Shown here in pieces: positions 15,782 through 24,705 of a stretch of DNA of 43,443 nucleotides. The stretch spans positions 1 through 43,443 of the forward strand of contig JBPCJK010000062.1 of the NCBI GenBank assembly GCA_051005375.1, read 5' to 3'. A model generated the notes under the pieces. It was not told the DNA's origin. It saw nothing but the letters and a program-made list of their open reading frames with translations, and did not search any database. Every line of letters starts with the position of its first letter. Position 1 is the stretch's first letter. The position numbers and the translations under genes were made by a program. Origin of the DNA: JADDRA01 sp051005375 (lineage in GTDB: Bacteria; Actinomycetota; Acidimicrobiia; Acidimicrobiales; CADCSY01).

Positions 15782-16775
15782 TCAGAGACGACCCGGAGGT
15801 CCCCTGCTCCGGGTGCACGGTGTGCTCCAGGAGGGTGATCTGGTGGGAGAGCTGGTCGATCATGTCGATGGCGCCGCCGAGGCCGCGGCTCAGGGCCTCA
15901 TTGCGGGAGCCCATCTGGTCCAGCACCTGCGAGGTCCGTGCCTGCTCGAGCGATGCCAGGCGGAGAGGCACATCGTCCAAGCGCTCCTGCAGGGCGTGGA
16001 CGTGGGCGGCAAGCTGATCCAGCCGTTCCAGCGCTTCGCTCGCCCTGTCACCGTCGGCCGCCGCCTTCTCCAGGGAGTCCAGCCGGTCGGGCACCTCCTT
16101 GATCAAGGCCGCCTGGGTGGAGAGCCGGTCAAGGCGCTTGGTGACGCTGGTCAGGAGCCTCTCGGAGGGCGGGGCTCCGGCCTGCTCCAGCGCCTCGACC
16201 TTCTTCACCACCTCAGCCATGGGGGCCAGGTTGGCTCGAACCTCCTCGAGGCCCTGCCCGAAGTCGGCGAGCGCGGGTTCGATGGCCGACAACCCGCCGG
16301 CCACCTCCTCCAGCGCCGCCACTCGCTCCGCGAACGCTTTCAGCGCCGCCACATCAGCCGATTGCTGCTGAGCGGAGCTGATGAGGCCGGCCAAGGCCTT
16401 CTCTACTGCGCCGAGTCGTCCCTGGGCTCCTTCGACCGCCACCATTCGCTTGGGTACAGCTTGGAGGGGGCCGACCTGGGCCGACAGCCGGTCGAGGTGG
16501 GCCATCATCCGCTCCGACCCCTTGACCAGTTCGGTGACAACCTTGGCCGGCGGAGCCTCGGCCACCGAGCGTTCCAGGGCGTCCAGGCGCTCCGGCACCG
16601 ACTCCATCGTGGCTACCTTACTGGACAACCGTTCGAGGGTCTGGGCCATGGCCGTGAGCATCTGGTGGATGGCGCCGTCCCGTCCATTGGCCGCTTCCAG
16701 TGCGTCCACCCGCGCGGCCACGTCGTCCAGGATCGTCACCCGCTCATCTCGGTAAGGGGCGGGTGGTCGCACCAT
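15774..16775 (-). CDS. Long coiled-coil protein of unknown function
   Basis: This 333-residue protein is not recognised. It is almost wholly heptad-like, with repeated blocks of the type V(P)xRLDALE or VPDRLDSLEKA (for example SVPERLDALERSVAE, AVPKRMVAVEGA, EVPDRLDSLEKAA and DVPLRLASLEQA). These blocks recur about every 30-40 residues between longer helices. There is no signal peptide or membrane segment. The position directly after rodA, convergent and overlapping, hints at a cell-shape scaffold, but that is only positional inference. Confidence 0.75.
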   Translation of the reverse strand: MVRPPAPYRDERVTILDDVAARVDALEAANGRDGAIHQMLTAMAQTLERLSSKVATMESVPERLDALERSVAEAPPAKVVTELVKGSERMMAHLDRLSAQVGPLQAVPKRMVAVEGAQGRLGAVEKALAGLISSAQQQSADVAALKAFAERVAALEEVAGGLSAIEPALADFGQGLEEVRANLAPMAEVVKKVEALEQAGAPPSERLLTSVTKRLDRLSTQAALIKEVPDRLDSLEKAAADGDRASEALERLDQLAAHVHALQERLDDVPLRLASLEQARTSQVLDQMGSRNEALSRGLGGAIDMIDQLSHQITLLEHTVHPEQGTSGSSLTT

Positions 16776-16809
16776 CGGTGATCTGCGGCCTGAAGTGGAG
16801 ACGCCAACC

Positions 16810-16826
16810 CATCCCCGGGGATGTTA
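16810..16826 (-). promoter_or_regulatory. Leftward -10 box with 14-bp palindrome CATCCCCGGGGATG
   Basis: TAACAT on the minus strand (16826-16821) is a plausible -10 for the coiled-coil gene, which starts 45 bases further on. The perfect palindrome (16810-16823) overlaps the expected transcription start and could be an operator. Confidence 0.35.
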
Positions 16827-16901
16827 GCGAGGTGCTCGAGGGGCGCCGGACACCTTCGGCCTGGTCATCGCCGGCCGGGAAGCCGCCGAGTCGGGCTCCG
16901 G

Positions 16902-16907
16902 TAACAT
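16902..16907 (+). promoter_or_regulatory. Rightward -10 box TAACAT of the radical SAM gene
   Basis: TAACAT stands 10 bases before ATG 16918. A GGAGGG lies between them, only 3 bases from the ATG. A mirror-image TAACAT serves the divergent gene. Confidence 0.4.
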
Positions 16908-16917
16908 CGGAGGGATC

Positions 16918-18873
16918 ATGCCTTCCCTGTGGCCCCAGCTCGAGCCCTTGTTGACCAAGGTGCAAAAGCCGGCCCGTTACATCGGCTGCGAGGACGGCTC
17001 CCAGGTCCCCGTCCACGCCGCTCACAAGGTGGCGTGGCTGCTGGCCTATCCCGACACCTATGAGATCGGTCTACCCAACCAGGGCCTGCAGATCCTCTAC
17101 GAGATCCTCAATGAGCGCGCTGATGCCGTGGCCGAGCGCACCTACGCCCCGTGGACCGACCTCGAGACCCTGCTGCGAGCACGGGGCTTGCCGCTCTTCT
17201 CGGTCGACAGCCATCGCCCGGCCAGCGACTTCGACGTGCTCGCCTTCAACCTGTCGGCCGAGCTCGTCTACACCAACGTGCTGAACTGCATCGACCTGGC
17301 TGGCGTGCCGGTGCGGGCCGAGGCCCGGGACCCCGAGCACCCCCTCATCGGCGCAGGAGGTCACTGCACTTACAACCCCGAGCCCCTGGCCGACTTTATC
17401 GACTTCTTCGTCCTCGGTGATGGCGAGGAGGTGGTCTCCGAGATCACCGAGCGGGTGGGGGAGTGGAAGGCGGGAGGGCGGACCGCGGGATCCCGCCAGC
17501 GCATCCTCCACGACCTGTCCACCCTGGCCGGGGTCTACGTCCCGTCCATGTACGAGGTGGCCTACGACGGTGGCCGTGTGGTGGCTGTCACCCCCCGGTT
17601 CCCCGATGTCCCCGCGCGGGTCGAGAAGCGCACCATCGCCGATCTGGGTGCCTGGCCCTATCCCAGGCGTCAGCTGGTGCCGCTCACCGAGGTGGTCCAC
17701 GACCGCCTCAACGTGGAGGTGTTCCGAGGCTGCACCCGGGGCTGTCGCTTCTGCCAGGCCGGAATGATCACCCGCCCCGTCCGGGAGCGGCCCGAGGCCC
17801 AGGTCCGACGAATGGTGGGCGACGGGTTGCGGCGGACCGGCTACGACGAGGTCGCCCTCACGTCGCTGTCCACTGCCGACTTCAGCGGCATAGAGCGGGT
17901 GGTGGCCGACACTGTCGACGACCCCACCAACTGCGGCCAGGTGTCGGTCTCCTTGCCCTCGCTGCGGGTCGACGCCTTCACCGTTGGCATCGCCGCCGAG
18001 CTCCAGAAAGCCCGGCGCACCGGGCTCACCTTCGCCCCCGAGGCCGGGACGTGGCGGATGCGTCAGGTCATCAACAAGCTCATCCGCGAAGAAGACCTGT
18101 ACGGCGCGGTGGAGTCGGCCTACTCCCAGGGCTGGCGTCGCATGAAGCTCTACTTCATGACCGGCCTGCCCACCGAGACCGACGTGGACACCCTCGGTAT
18201 CGCCGAGCTGGCCCGCAACTGCGTGGAGGTCGGCCGGCGCCACACCAAGGGGGCGTCGGTCACCGTCTCGGTAGGTGGCTTCGTCCCCAAACCGTTCACC
18301 CCTTTCCAGTGGTTCGGGCAGAACACCGCCGCTGAGCTGCAACGCAAGATGTGGCTGCTGCGCGACTCGCTGCGCCGCGACCGGGGAGTGCAGTTCAAGT
18401 GGCACGATCCCAAGGCCACCCTGGCCGAGGGCATCGCCAGCCGTGGCGACCGCCGGCTGGGCCCGGTGATCGAGCAGGTGTGGCGCAGCGGCGGCACCTT
18501 CCAGGAGTGGTCCGAGCACTTCGATCTGGCCCTGTGGGAAGACGCCATCGCCGCCCACGGACTCTCTGTCGACGACATCGTGTACCGCCACCGCCACCAC
18601 GACGAGGTCCTGCCCTGGGACCACATCTCCGCCGGGCTGCACAAGGACTTCCTCTGGCAGGACTGGCGCGATGCCCTCGACGAGGTCGGCCTGGAGGACT
18701 GCCGCTGGACGCCCTGCTACGACTGCGGCGCCTGCACCGGCTACAGCATCGAGCATGTGGTCGCCTCGGCCACCCCACCCGCCGGCGGCAGCCAGGGGAC
18801 CGGCCAGGACCGGGGAGTCGGTGGCGCCGTTCCCGTGCGGCTCCTGTCTAGAAGTGGTCAGGGCTCGCCGTGA
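16918..18873 (+). CDS. TIGR03960-family radical SAM protein
   Basis: This protein has 651 residues. The N-terminal part resembles a B12-binding-type Rossmann domain (LLAYPDTYEIGLPNQGLQIL). The radical SAM core has the CxxxCxxC cluster in GCTRGCRFCQAGMITRP at about residues 271-278, and a C-terminal Cys-rich stretch (CRWTPCYDCGACTG) follows. The family always pairs with a DUF2344 protein, as here. Radical SAM chemistry on an RNA or tRNA substrate has been guessed for the pair because of links to RNase E/G and ribosomal genes; no reaction is established from this sequence. The last 40 residues are low complexity. Confidence 0.93.
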   Translation: MPSLWPQLEPLLTKVQKPARYIGCEDGSQVPVHAAHKVAWLLAYPDTYEIGLPNQGLQILYEILNERADAVAERTYAPWTDLETLLRARGLPLFSVDSHRPASDFDVLAFNLSAELVYTNVLNCIDLAGVPVRAEARDPEHPLIGAGGHCTYNPEPLADFIDFFVLGDGEEVVSEITERVGEWKAGGRTAGSRQRILHDLSTLAGVYVPSMYEVAYDGGRVVAVTPRFPDVPARVEKRTIADLGAWPYPRRQLVPLTEVVHDRLNVEVFRGCTRGCRFCQAGMITRPVRERPEAQVRRMVGDGLRRTGYDEVALTSLSTADFSGIERVVADTVDDPTNCGQVSVSLPSLRVDAFTVGIAAELQKARRTGLTFAPEAGTWRMRQVINKLIREEDLYGAVESAYSQGWRRMKLYFMTGLPTETDVDTLGIAELARNCVEVGRRHTKGASVTVSVGGFVPKPFTPFQWFGQNTAAELQRKMWLLRDSLRRDRGVQFKWHDPKATLAEGIASRGDRRLGPVIEQVWRSGGTFQEWSEHFDLALWEDAIAAHGLSVDDIVYRHRHHDEVLPWDHISAGLHKDFLWQDWRDALDEVGLEDCRWTPCYDCGACTGYSIEHVVASATPPAGGSQGTGQDRGVGGAVPVRLLSRSGQGSP

Positions 18874-18949
18874 GCCGGCGGCCGATAGGTGCGGCCGGAG
18901 GGGCGTGGAGCCCGTCGGCGTGGAGGCAGTCGGCGAGGAGGTCGTCGTT

Positions 18950-19768
18950 GTGAGGGTCCGGCTGCGCTTCGCCAAGTTGGGCAGAGTTCGCTTCACCAGC
19001 CACCGTGATGTCGTGCGGATGTGGGAACGGGCGCTGCGCCGGGCCCGTCTTCCCGTCGTCTACACTGCCGGCTTCTCCCCCCGCCCCAAGCTGTCGTTCG
19101 GTCTGGCCTTGTCGACTGGGCACGAGTCGCTGGCCGAGTACCTCGACGTCGATCTGGCCGGCTCTGCCGCCGATGATCCCGCCCATGAGCTCACCGCTGC
19201 TGGCGCACCCGATGTGGCCGACCTTCCCGAGCGGCTCTCCAAGGAGCTTCCGGTCGGGATCGACGTCCTCGCCGCCGGGTTCGTCCAGGCTGGCCAGGTG
19301 TCGCTTCAAGAGGCCGTCCGCTCCTGCACGTGGCGCATCGAGGCGCTCGACCTCGATCCTGACGCCGCTGAGGAGCTGGTCGTCGCCGCCAGGTCGGCCG
19401 AGACCCTGTTCGTCACCCGCCAACGAAAGGGCCGCGACGTCACCGATGATCTCCGGCCCGCAGTCCTGTCTGTCGCCGTGAACGGGAGCACCCCGGTCGG
19501 CACCGAGCTCGAGGCCGAGCTGGCCGTGCACCCTCGCAGTGTGCGCCCAGGAGAGTTGCTCCGCGCCCTCGCCCCGGGGCTGGAGGAGGGAAGGGTGGTC
19601 AGGACGGCCCAATGGATCTGGCGCGACGGCGAGCGAGGAGAGCCGCTCGTTGCTGCGGCCGACCTCGATGCCACCCGCGCCCCGCACGCGCCGCCGCGCG
19701 CCAGTCGAAGGGACCAGCAGCATGCCCGAACCCGCACCCGATCTCCCGATGCCGGCCTCCACCAGTAG
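18950..19768 (+). CDS. TIGR03936-family DUF2344 protein
   Basis: This 272-residue partner of the radical SAM gene starts VRLRFAKLGRVRFTSHRDVV and has ALRRARLPVVYTAGFSPRPK, both typical of the family. GTG 18950 is chosen because GAGGAGG lies about 8 bases upstream; an in-frame GTG at 18920 is possible. In some bacteria this domain is fused to the radical SAM protein. The low-complexity C-terminal tail overlaps the start of the RNase E/G gene by 47 bases, which suggests coupling. Confidence 0.9.
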   Translation: MRVRLRFAKLGRVRFTSHRDVVRMWERALRRARLPVVYTAGFSPRPKLSFGLALSTGHESLAEYLDVDLAGSAADDPAHELTAAGAPDVADLPERLSKELPVGIDVLAAGFVQAGQVSLQEAVRSCTWRIEALDLDPDAAEELVVAARSAETLFVTRQRKGRDVTDDLRPAVLSVAVNGSTPVGTELEAELAVHPRSVRPGELLRALAPGLEEGRVVRTAQWIWRDGERGEPLVAAADLDATRAPHAPPRASRRDQQHARTRTRSPDAGLHQ

Positions 19769-21611
19769 CCAGCCCCCCTCGACCAGGAGCCCGGCCTCGA
19801 CCGAAGGGCCGTCCTCGACCGGCGAGCCGCCCTCGACCGAGGTGGCTCCGGCATCCTCCCCGCCCCCGCCTCCTTCTGAGCGTCCTCCTACCCCGGCTCC
19901 TGAGGTGACCCCTGCTGACCAGCCCGGGGGTTCTCGTCGACGTCGTGGCCCTCGGGCCGGACGCCCCGGCAGCCCTCTCGCTTCGCCCAGCCCCAGATCG
20001 GACCTCGAGCTCGGCCGGGACCATCGCCCGGTGGAGGACCGGTTGCCCGACGAGCTTCCCGAGCGGCTGCGGGAGAACACTGCGTCGGCGGAGGCAGCCG
20101 AGAAGGCGCTGGTCCCCCGCAAGCCCCAGATTGGCGACACCCTTCCCGCTGCTGGCCTCCCGCCTCGGGCATCCCGGTTCCATCGCAGTGCCGCCGCCTC
20201 CGGAGGCGTGGAGGCTGTCGCCCATACCGGTCGTCGCCGACGAGGTCGGGGTGGCGGGGGAGGCGGCGAGGAGCGGGCGGAGGACGTCTCCACCACCGAA
20301 CTCGATGCCAAGGCGTTGGAGCAGCGACGGGGGCGGGAGCGCAACGGCCGACCGGTGGGCCGTTACCTCATGTGCGTCCACGCTGGCGCCAGGTCGACCC
20401 AGATCGCCGTGCTCGAAGGCAGGATGCTCATCGAGCACTACGTTGCCCACTACGACGACTCCCAGATCCACGGCAACGTCTACCTGGGACGGGTCCAGAA
20501 CGTGCTCCCGGGGATGGAAGCGGCGTTCGTGGAGATCGGTACCCCCAAGAACGCCGTCCTTTACCGAGGCGATCTCCAGTACGACGCCGAGGATGTCGAG
20601 GAGGGAGGCAAACCGCGCATCGAGCAGATCCTGCGAGCTCGCCAGTCGCTGATCTGCCAGGTGACCAAGAACCCCATCGGCCACAAGGGGGCGCGCCTCA
20701 CCGGCGAGGTCTCGCTGCCGGGCCGCTTCGTGGTGCTGATCCCGAACTCGGCGACCTACGGCATCTCCAAGCGCCTATCGGACCAGGAGCGCAAGCGGCT
20801 TCGAGCCGTTCTCGACCAGGTCAAGCCGACCGACCACGGGGTGATCGTGCGCACCGCCGCCGTGGGCGCCACCACCGGTGAGCTCCAGCGCGACGTCGGT
20901 CACCTCTTGCGCCAGTGGGAGCGCATCCAGGGCCTGGCTGCTTCCGCCCACGCCCCCGCCCTGTTGTACGGCGAGCCCACCATGGCCGTGCGGGTCATCC
21001 GCGAGGAGTTCAACCCGTCGTATCGGGGAGTGCTGATCGATGACCGGTCGCTGTACGAGGAGGTGCACGGCTATGTCGCCTCTATCGCCCCAGAGCTGTC
21101 GGACCGGGTGGAGCACTACGACCTCGACGTCGAGCCGCTTCCGCTGTTCGAGCGCCATCACGTCCACGAACAGCTGCACAAGGCCCTCGACCGCAAGGTG
21201 TGGCTCCCGTCGGGAGGCTCCCTCATCATCGAGCGCACCGAGGCACTCACCGTCATCGACGTCAACACCGGGCGCAACGTAGGTCGTACCAGCCTGGAGG
21301 AGACCGTCTACCGCAACAATCTGGAGGCGGCCCAGGAGATCGCCCGCCAGCTCCGCCTCAGGGACATCGGGGGCATCATCGTCATCGACTTCATCGACAT
21401 GGAGGTCAAGGACAACCGTGACGACCTCATGCGGGTGTTCCGCGAGGCGCTGTCGCGTGACAAGACCCGCACCCAGGTGTTCGAGGTCTCCGAGCTGGGC
21501 CTGGTGCAGATGACCCGCAAGCGCATCGGTGAGGGGCTGTTGGAATCGCTGTCCAGCACCTGTCCCACGTGCAACGGGCGGGGCGTCCTCATCGGCGAGA
21601 GCCTGGAGTAG
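19722..21611 (+). CDS. rng: Ribonuclease E/G family endoribonuclease
   Basis: This 629-residue protein cleaves single-stranded RNA in rRNA maturation and mRNA decay. About 190 N-terminal residues are Pro/Ser/Arg-rich and disordered (SSPPPPPSERPPTPAPE; GRRRRGRGGGGGGEE). An S1 domain follows (HGNVYLGRVQNVLPGMEAAF). The DNase I-like catalytic part has metal-binding aspartates in TVIDVNTG and IIVIDFIDM, and a Zn-link CPTCNGRG. An N-terminal disordered extension is common in actinobacterial RNase E. The start ATG overlaps the DUF2344 gene and is the least certain point. Confidence 0.93.
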   Translation: MPEPAPDLPMPASTSSQPPSTRSPASTEGPSSTGEPPSTEVAPASSPPPPPSERPPTPAPEVTPADQPGGSRRRRGPRAGRPGSPLASPSPRSDLELGRDHRPVEDRLPDELPERLRENTASAEAAEKALVPRKPQIGDTLPAAGLPPRASRFHRSAAASGGVEAVAHTGRRRRGRGGGGGGEERAEDVSTTELDAKALEQRRGRERNGRPVGRYLMCVHAGARSTQIAVLEGRMLIEHYVAHYDDSQIHGNVYLGRVQNVLPGMEAAFVEIGTPKNAVLYRGDLQYDAEDVEEGGKPRIEQILRARQSLICQVTKNPIGHKGARLTGEVSLPGRFVVLIPNSATYGISKRLSDQERKRLRAVLDQVKPTDHGVIVRTAAVGATTGELQRDVGHLLRQWERIQGLAASAHAPALLYGEPTMAVRVIREEFNPSYRGVLIDDRSLYEEVHGYVASIAPELSDRVEHYDLDVEPLPLFERHHVHEQLHKALDRKVWLPSGGSLIIERTEALTVIDVNTGRNVGRTSLEETVYRNNLEAAQEIARQLRLRDIGGIIVIDFIDMEVKDNRDDLMRVFREALSRDKTRTQVFEVSELGLVQMTRKRIGEGLLESLSSTCPTCNGRGVLIGESLE

Positions 21612-21676
21612 GCGGGATGGTCGGGCCCTTGGCCTCCCCCAAGCGTCCCGTCGTCGGGGGCTCCCTCGCCAACCGC

Positions 21677-21682
21677 TATCGT
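21677..21682 (+). promoter_or_regulatory. -10 box TATCGT of rplU-rpmA
   Basis: TATCGT stands 8 bases before the rplU ATG at 21691. The spacer contains only GGAG, so the message is leaderless or nearly so. Confidence 0.5.
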
Positions 21683-21690
21683 GGAGCCTC

Positions 21691-22014
21691 ATGTACGCCG
21701 TGATCAAGACCGGGGGCAAGCAGTCCAGGGTGGCGGAGGGCCAGCGACTCGACGTGGAGCTGTTGGGCACCGACCTGGGCGAGGAGGTCCGCTTCACCCC
21801 GGTGTTGCTGGTTGAGGGGTCGACCGTGGTCGCCACGCCGTCAGAGCTGGCCGGGGCTTCCGTTGCCGCCCGGGTGGTGGGCGCCGCCAAGGGGCCCAAG
21901 GTCCGGGGCTTCACCTACAAGAACAAGAGCAACCAGCGCCGGCACTGGGGCCACCGCCAGCACTACTCGACCATCGAGATCACCGAGATCACCGGCACCT
22001 CCAAGGGGAGCTGA
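21691..22014 (+). CDS. rplU: 50S ribosomal protein L21
   Basis: This 107-residue protein starts MYAVIKTGGKQSRVAEG and has the C-terminal RNA-binding motif TYKNKSNQRRHWGHRQHY, both diagnostic of L21. It precedes rpmA by one base, the universal rplU-rpmA pair. Confidence 0.98.
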   Translation: MYAVIKTGGKQSRVAEGQRLDVELLGTDLGEEVRFTPVLLVEGSTVVATPSELAGASVAARVVGAAKGPKVRGFTYKNKSNQRRHWGHRQHYSTIEITEITGTSKGS

Positions 22015-22015
22015 C

Positions 22016-22297
22016 ATGTCCAAGACCAAGGGTGGAGGCTCCACCCGCAACGGCCGCGACTCTCCCGGGCAGCGGCTCGGGGTAAAGATGTACGACGGCC
22101 AGGTCATCAAGGCCGGCGCCATCATCGTGCGCCAGCGGGGCACTCGGTTCCATCCCGGCGAGAACGTGGGCCGGGGCAGCGATGACACGCTGTTCGCCAC
22201 CGCTCCCGGACTGGTTAAGTTCGGGTCTCGCAAGGGTCGCAAGCTCGTCGACGTCCTGCCCGCCGGTGACGGCGCCGTCCCTGCGGCCAGGGCCTGA
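22016..22297 (+). CDS. rpmA: 50S ribosomal protein L27
   Basis: This 93-residue protein starts MSKTKGGGSTRNGRDSPGQR and carries VIKAGAIIVRQRGTRFHPGENVG, the L27 core reaching the peptidyl-transferase centre. Residues 2-4 differ from the common AHKKGGG form. ATG 22016 lies one base after the rplU stop, and the upstream AAGGGGAG gives a Shine-Dalgarno inside rplU. Confidence 0.98.
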   Translation: MSKTKGGGSTRNGRDSPGQRLGVKMYDGQVIKAGAIIVRQRGTRFHPGENVGRGSDDTLFATAPGLVKFGSRKGRKLVDVLPAGDGAVPAARA

Positions 22298-22298
22298 C

Positions 22299-23381
22299 TC
22301 ACACCCCCTTTGGCAGGGCTGAGCGGTCCCAGCCGAGGTGCTCGACGGCGAGGTCCATGGCGAAGCGATCGGTCATCCCGCTCACGTAGCGGACCGCCTC
22401 GGCCATGGCCTCGGGGCTGCCCGGCGCCGGAGCATGGCTATCACCCGGTTGGCGCGGGTGGGCGATGAACCACTCGGTGAGCGAGCGCAGCAGGCGTATG
22501 ACCCGGCGGGCCTGCTCGGCTGATTCTGGGCGCAGGTAGATCCGCTCGTAGTTGAAGCGTCGCAGCGCCGCCAGGGCGCTGGCTTCGGGCTGGCGCAGGG
22601 ACACGGCGCCGGTGTCGGCGATAGTGGCCAACACGGCGTGGATGAACGCCCCCAACTGGCGGGAACGGCTCCTGCCCACCACCTCGGCCACCTCGTCGGG
22701 CAGGTCGTCGGGCGCCACGATGCCGGCGTCGACGGCGTCCTCAAAGTCGTGGCAGACGTAGGCGATCCGATCGGCCCAGGCCACGACCTCGCCCTCGGCG
22801 GTGGCCGGGGCCGGCCGGTTCCAGGAGTGGTTGCGGACAGCGTCGAGGGTCTCGACGCACAGGTTGAGCGGGGCCAGCACCACGTCGGCGCCGTAGACGG
22901 CGTGGTGGTAGCCCTTGGGGGTGAAGCTCGACAGCGCCTCCTCGCTGGCGTGGCCGGCGGGGCCGTGGCCACAGTCGTGAGCCATGGCGGCGGCGGTGGT
23001 CAGGCTCACATTGAGCCCGGCGCTCCGAGCGATGGAGGCCGCCACCTGCGCTACCTCGATGGCGTGGGTCAGCCGGGTGCGGAGGTGGTCGTCGACGGGG
23101 GCGATGAACACCTGGCACTTTCCAGCCAGGCGGCGGAAGGGCCGGCTGTGCTGGATCCGGTCGAGGTCGCGCTCGAAGCAGGTGCGAAAGCGGTCTGGCG
23201 CCTCCGGTGCTGCCCGGCGGCCGGCTCCGATCGCTCGGGTCGCCCCCGTGGCCAGCTCAGCGTCCTCAGCATCCTCACGGCCGGCCCGCTCGACCAGGCG
23301 CAGGGGTGCGTTCCCCACCGGCGCAGCCCGGTGGGCGACCTCCGCCGGAGCCAGACGGGTCGTCGGGAGGGTCCGGTCCAC
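22299..23381 (-). CDS. dgt: HD-domain deoxyguanosinetriphosphate triphosphohydrolase-like protein
   Basis: This 360-residue HD hydrolase is of the dGTPase type, which removes triphosphate from dNTPs. The fold is marked by FRRLAGKCQVF, RTRLTHAIEVAQVAASIAR and the metal motif MAHDCGHGPAGHASEEAL, then DRIAYVCHDFEDA. Substrate specificity cannot be read from sequence. It runs antiparallel between rpmA and obgE, ending one base after the rpmA stop. It starts at GTG 23381 with TAGGTT six bases upstream. Confidence 0.9.
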   Translation of the reverse strand: MDRTLPTTRLAPAEVAHRAAPVGNAPLRLVERAGREDAEDAELATGATRAIGAGRRAAPEAPDRFRTCFERDLDRIQHSRPFRRLAGKCQVFIAPVDDHLRTRLTHAIEVAQVAASIARSAGLNVSLTTAAAMAHDCGHGPAGHASEEALSSFTPKGYHHAVYGADVVLAPLNLCVETLDAVRNHSWNRPAPATAEGEVVAWADRIAYVCHDFEDAVDAGIVAPDDLPDEVAEVVGRSRSRQLGAFIHAVLATIADTGAVSLRQPEASALAALRRFNYERIYLRPESAEQARRVIRLLRSLTEWFIAHPRQPGDSHAPAPGSPEAMAEAVRYVSGMTDRFAMDLAVEHLGWDRSALPKGV

Positions 23382-23387
23382 CGGGCC

Positions 23388-23393
23388 AACCTA
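23388..23393 (-). promoter_or_regulatory. -10 box TAGGTT of the dGTPase-like gene
   Basis: On the minus strand TAGGTT stands 6 bases before GTG 23381 with no Shine-Dalgarno. It is divergent from the obgE promoter 40 bases away. Confidence 0.5.
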
Positions 23394-23433
23394 CTCAGGG
23401 ACTGCGACAGCTACGCCGGTGCGTTGGTCGCCG

Positions 23434-23439
23434 TATCCT
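23434..23439 (+). promoter_or_regulatory. -10 box TATCCT of obgE
   Basis: TATCCT stands 7 bases before ATG 23447 with no Shine-Dalgarno; leaderless candidate. Confidence 0.5.
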
Positions 23440-23446
23440 CGGCCCG

Positions 23447-24691
23447 ATGTCGGGGTTTGTGGACGAGAGCGGGCTGCACGTCAAAGGCGGCGACGGTGGC
23501 GCCGGTACGGTGTCGTTCCGCCGGGAGGCCCACGTGGCTAGGGGCGGCCCCGACGGCGGTAATGGCGGCGACGGAGGTGACGTGTGGCTGGTCGCCGATC
23601 GCAACGTCGCCTCCCTGCTCGGGTTCCGCGACCATCCCCACCGACGGGCCGGTGACGGCACCCACGGCACCTCAAAGCGTGCCCATGGTCGAGGCGGTGC
23701 TGATCTGGTGGTCTCGGTACCCGAGGGCTCGGTGGTGCGCGACCACGACGGCGTGGTGGTGGCCGACCTCGTGGCCGAAGGCGACCGCTGGTTGGCGGGA
23801 GCCGGGGGCCGGGGCGGCCGGGGTAACGCCTCGTTCCTGTCCAACCGTCGGCGGGCGCCCTCCTTCGCCGAGCAGGGGGAGGTGGGCGAGGAGCGATGGC
23901 TGCGCCTCGAGCTCAAGCTCATGGCCGACGTGGCCCTGGTGGGCCTGCCCAACGCCGGCAAGAGCACGCTCATCTCTGTCATCTCTGCGGCCAAGCCCAA
24001 GATCGCCGCCTATCCCTTCACCACCCTGGAGCCCCACCTCGGTGTGGTTCGCTACGGCGACGTCGAACTGGTGGTGGCCGACATCCCCGGTCTGATCGAG
24101 GGGGCCAGCGAGGGCAGGGGCCTGGGCCATCAGTTCCTGCGCCACGTGGAGAGGGCCCGGGCCCTGCTGGTGCTGGTCGACCTGGCGGCGACCGACGGCA
24201 TGGCGCCCGCCCGTCAGGAAGACGTGCTGCTGTCCGAGCTGGGCCGCTACCGGCCCGAGCTCCTGGAGCGACCCCGGCTCACCGTCGGGTCTAAGTCCGA
24301 TGTCGCTGGAGAGGGCGAAGGTGTCGGTGTCGCTGACTGGGAGGGCGCCCGAATCTCGGCGGTGACCGGCGACGGCGTGCGCTGGCTTCTCGGCCAACTG
24401 GCCCGGCTGGTGGCCGAGGCCCGAGCCGACGTGCCCACTCCTGAGGCCTTTGCCGTGCACCGCCCCTTGGGGGAGGGCTTCCGGGTCGAGCGGGGCGACG
24501 ACGGGTTCGTGGTCGTCGGCCGCCAGGCCGAGCGGGCGGTGGCGGTGAGCGACCTCACCAACCGCGAGGCCCTGGCCTTCGTCCAGGACCGTCTGCGTCG
24601 CCTCGGGGTCGACCGGGCACTGGCCCGAGCCGGCGCCCGAGCGGGCGACACCGTCCGGGTGGGCCTGATGACCTTCGAGTACGAGGAGTAG
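23447..24691 (+). CDS. obgE: Obg GTPase, 50S assembly and stress checkpoint
   Basis: This protein has 414 residues. The Gly-rich Obg fold (residues 1-155; GGDGGAGTVSFRREAHV) is followed by the G domain: G1 GLPNAGKST, switch-I segment YPFTTLEPHLG, G3 DIPGLIEGASEGRGLG and G5 ISAVTGDG. The C-terminal OCT domain (about 340-414) includes FRVERGDDGFVVVG. The G4 motif reads SKSD rather than NKxD, so the guanine-contact Asn is Ser. The start is fixed by MSGFVDESGLHVKGGDGG matching Obg N-termini. Confidence 0.97.
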   Translation: MSGFVDESGLHVKGGDGGAGTVSFRREAHVARGGPDGGNGGDGGDVWLVADRNVASLLGFRDHPHRRAGDGTHGTSKRAHGRGGADLVVSVPEGSVVRDHDGVVVADLVAEGDRWLAGAGGRGGRGNASFLSNRRRAPSFAEQGEVGEERWLRLELKLMADVALVGLPNAGKSTLISVISAAKPKIAAYPFTTLEPHLGVVRYGDVELVVADIPGLIEGASEGRGLGHQFLRHVERARALLVLVDLAATDGMAPARQEDVLLSELGRYRPELLERPRLTVGSKSDVAGEGEGVGVADWEGARISAVTGDGVRWLLGQLARLVAEARADVPTPEAFAVHRPLGEGFRVERGDDGFVVVGRQAERAVAVSDLTNREALAFVQDRLRRLGVDRALARAGARAGDTVRVGLMTFEYEE

Positions 24692-24705
24692 GGCGAGCGG
24701 GGCAC

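Noticed and set aside
22640..24095. 485-codon plus-strand frame opposite the dNTPase-like gene and running into obgE
   Set aside because: The translation is low-complexity and overlaps two recognised genes in other frames.
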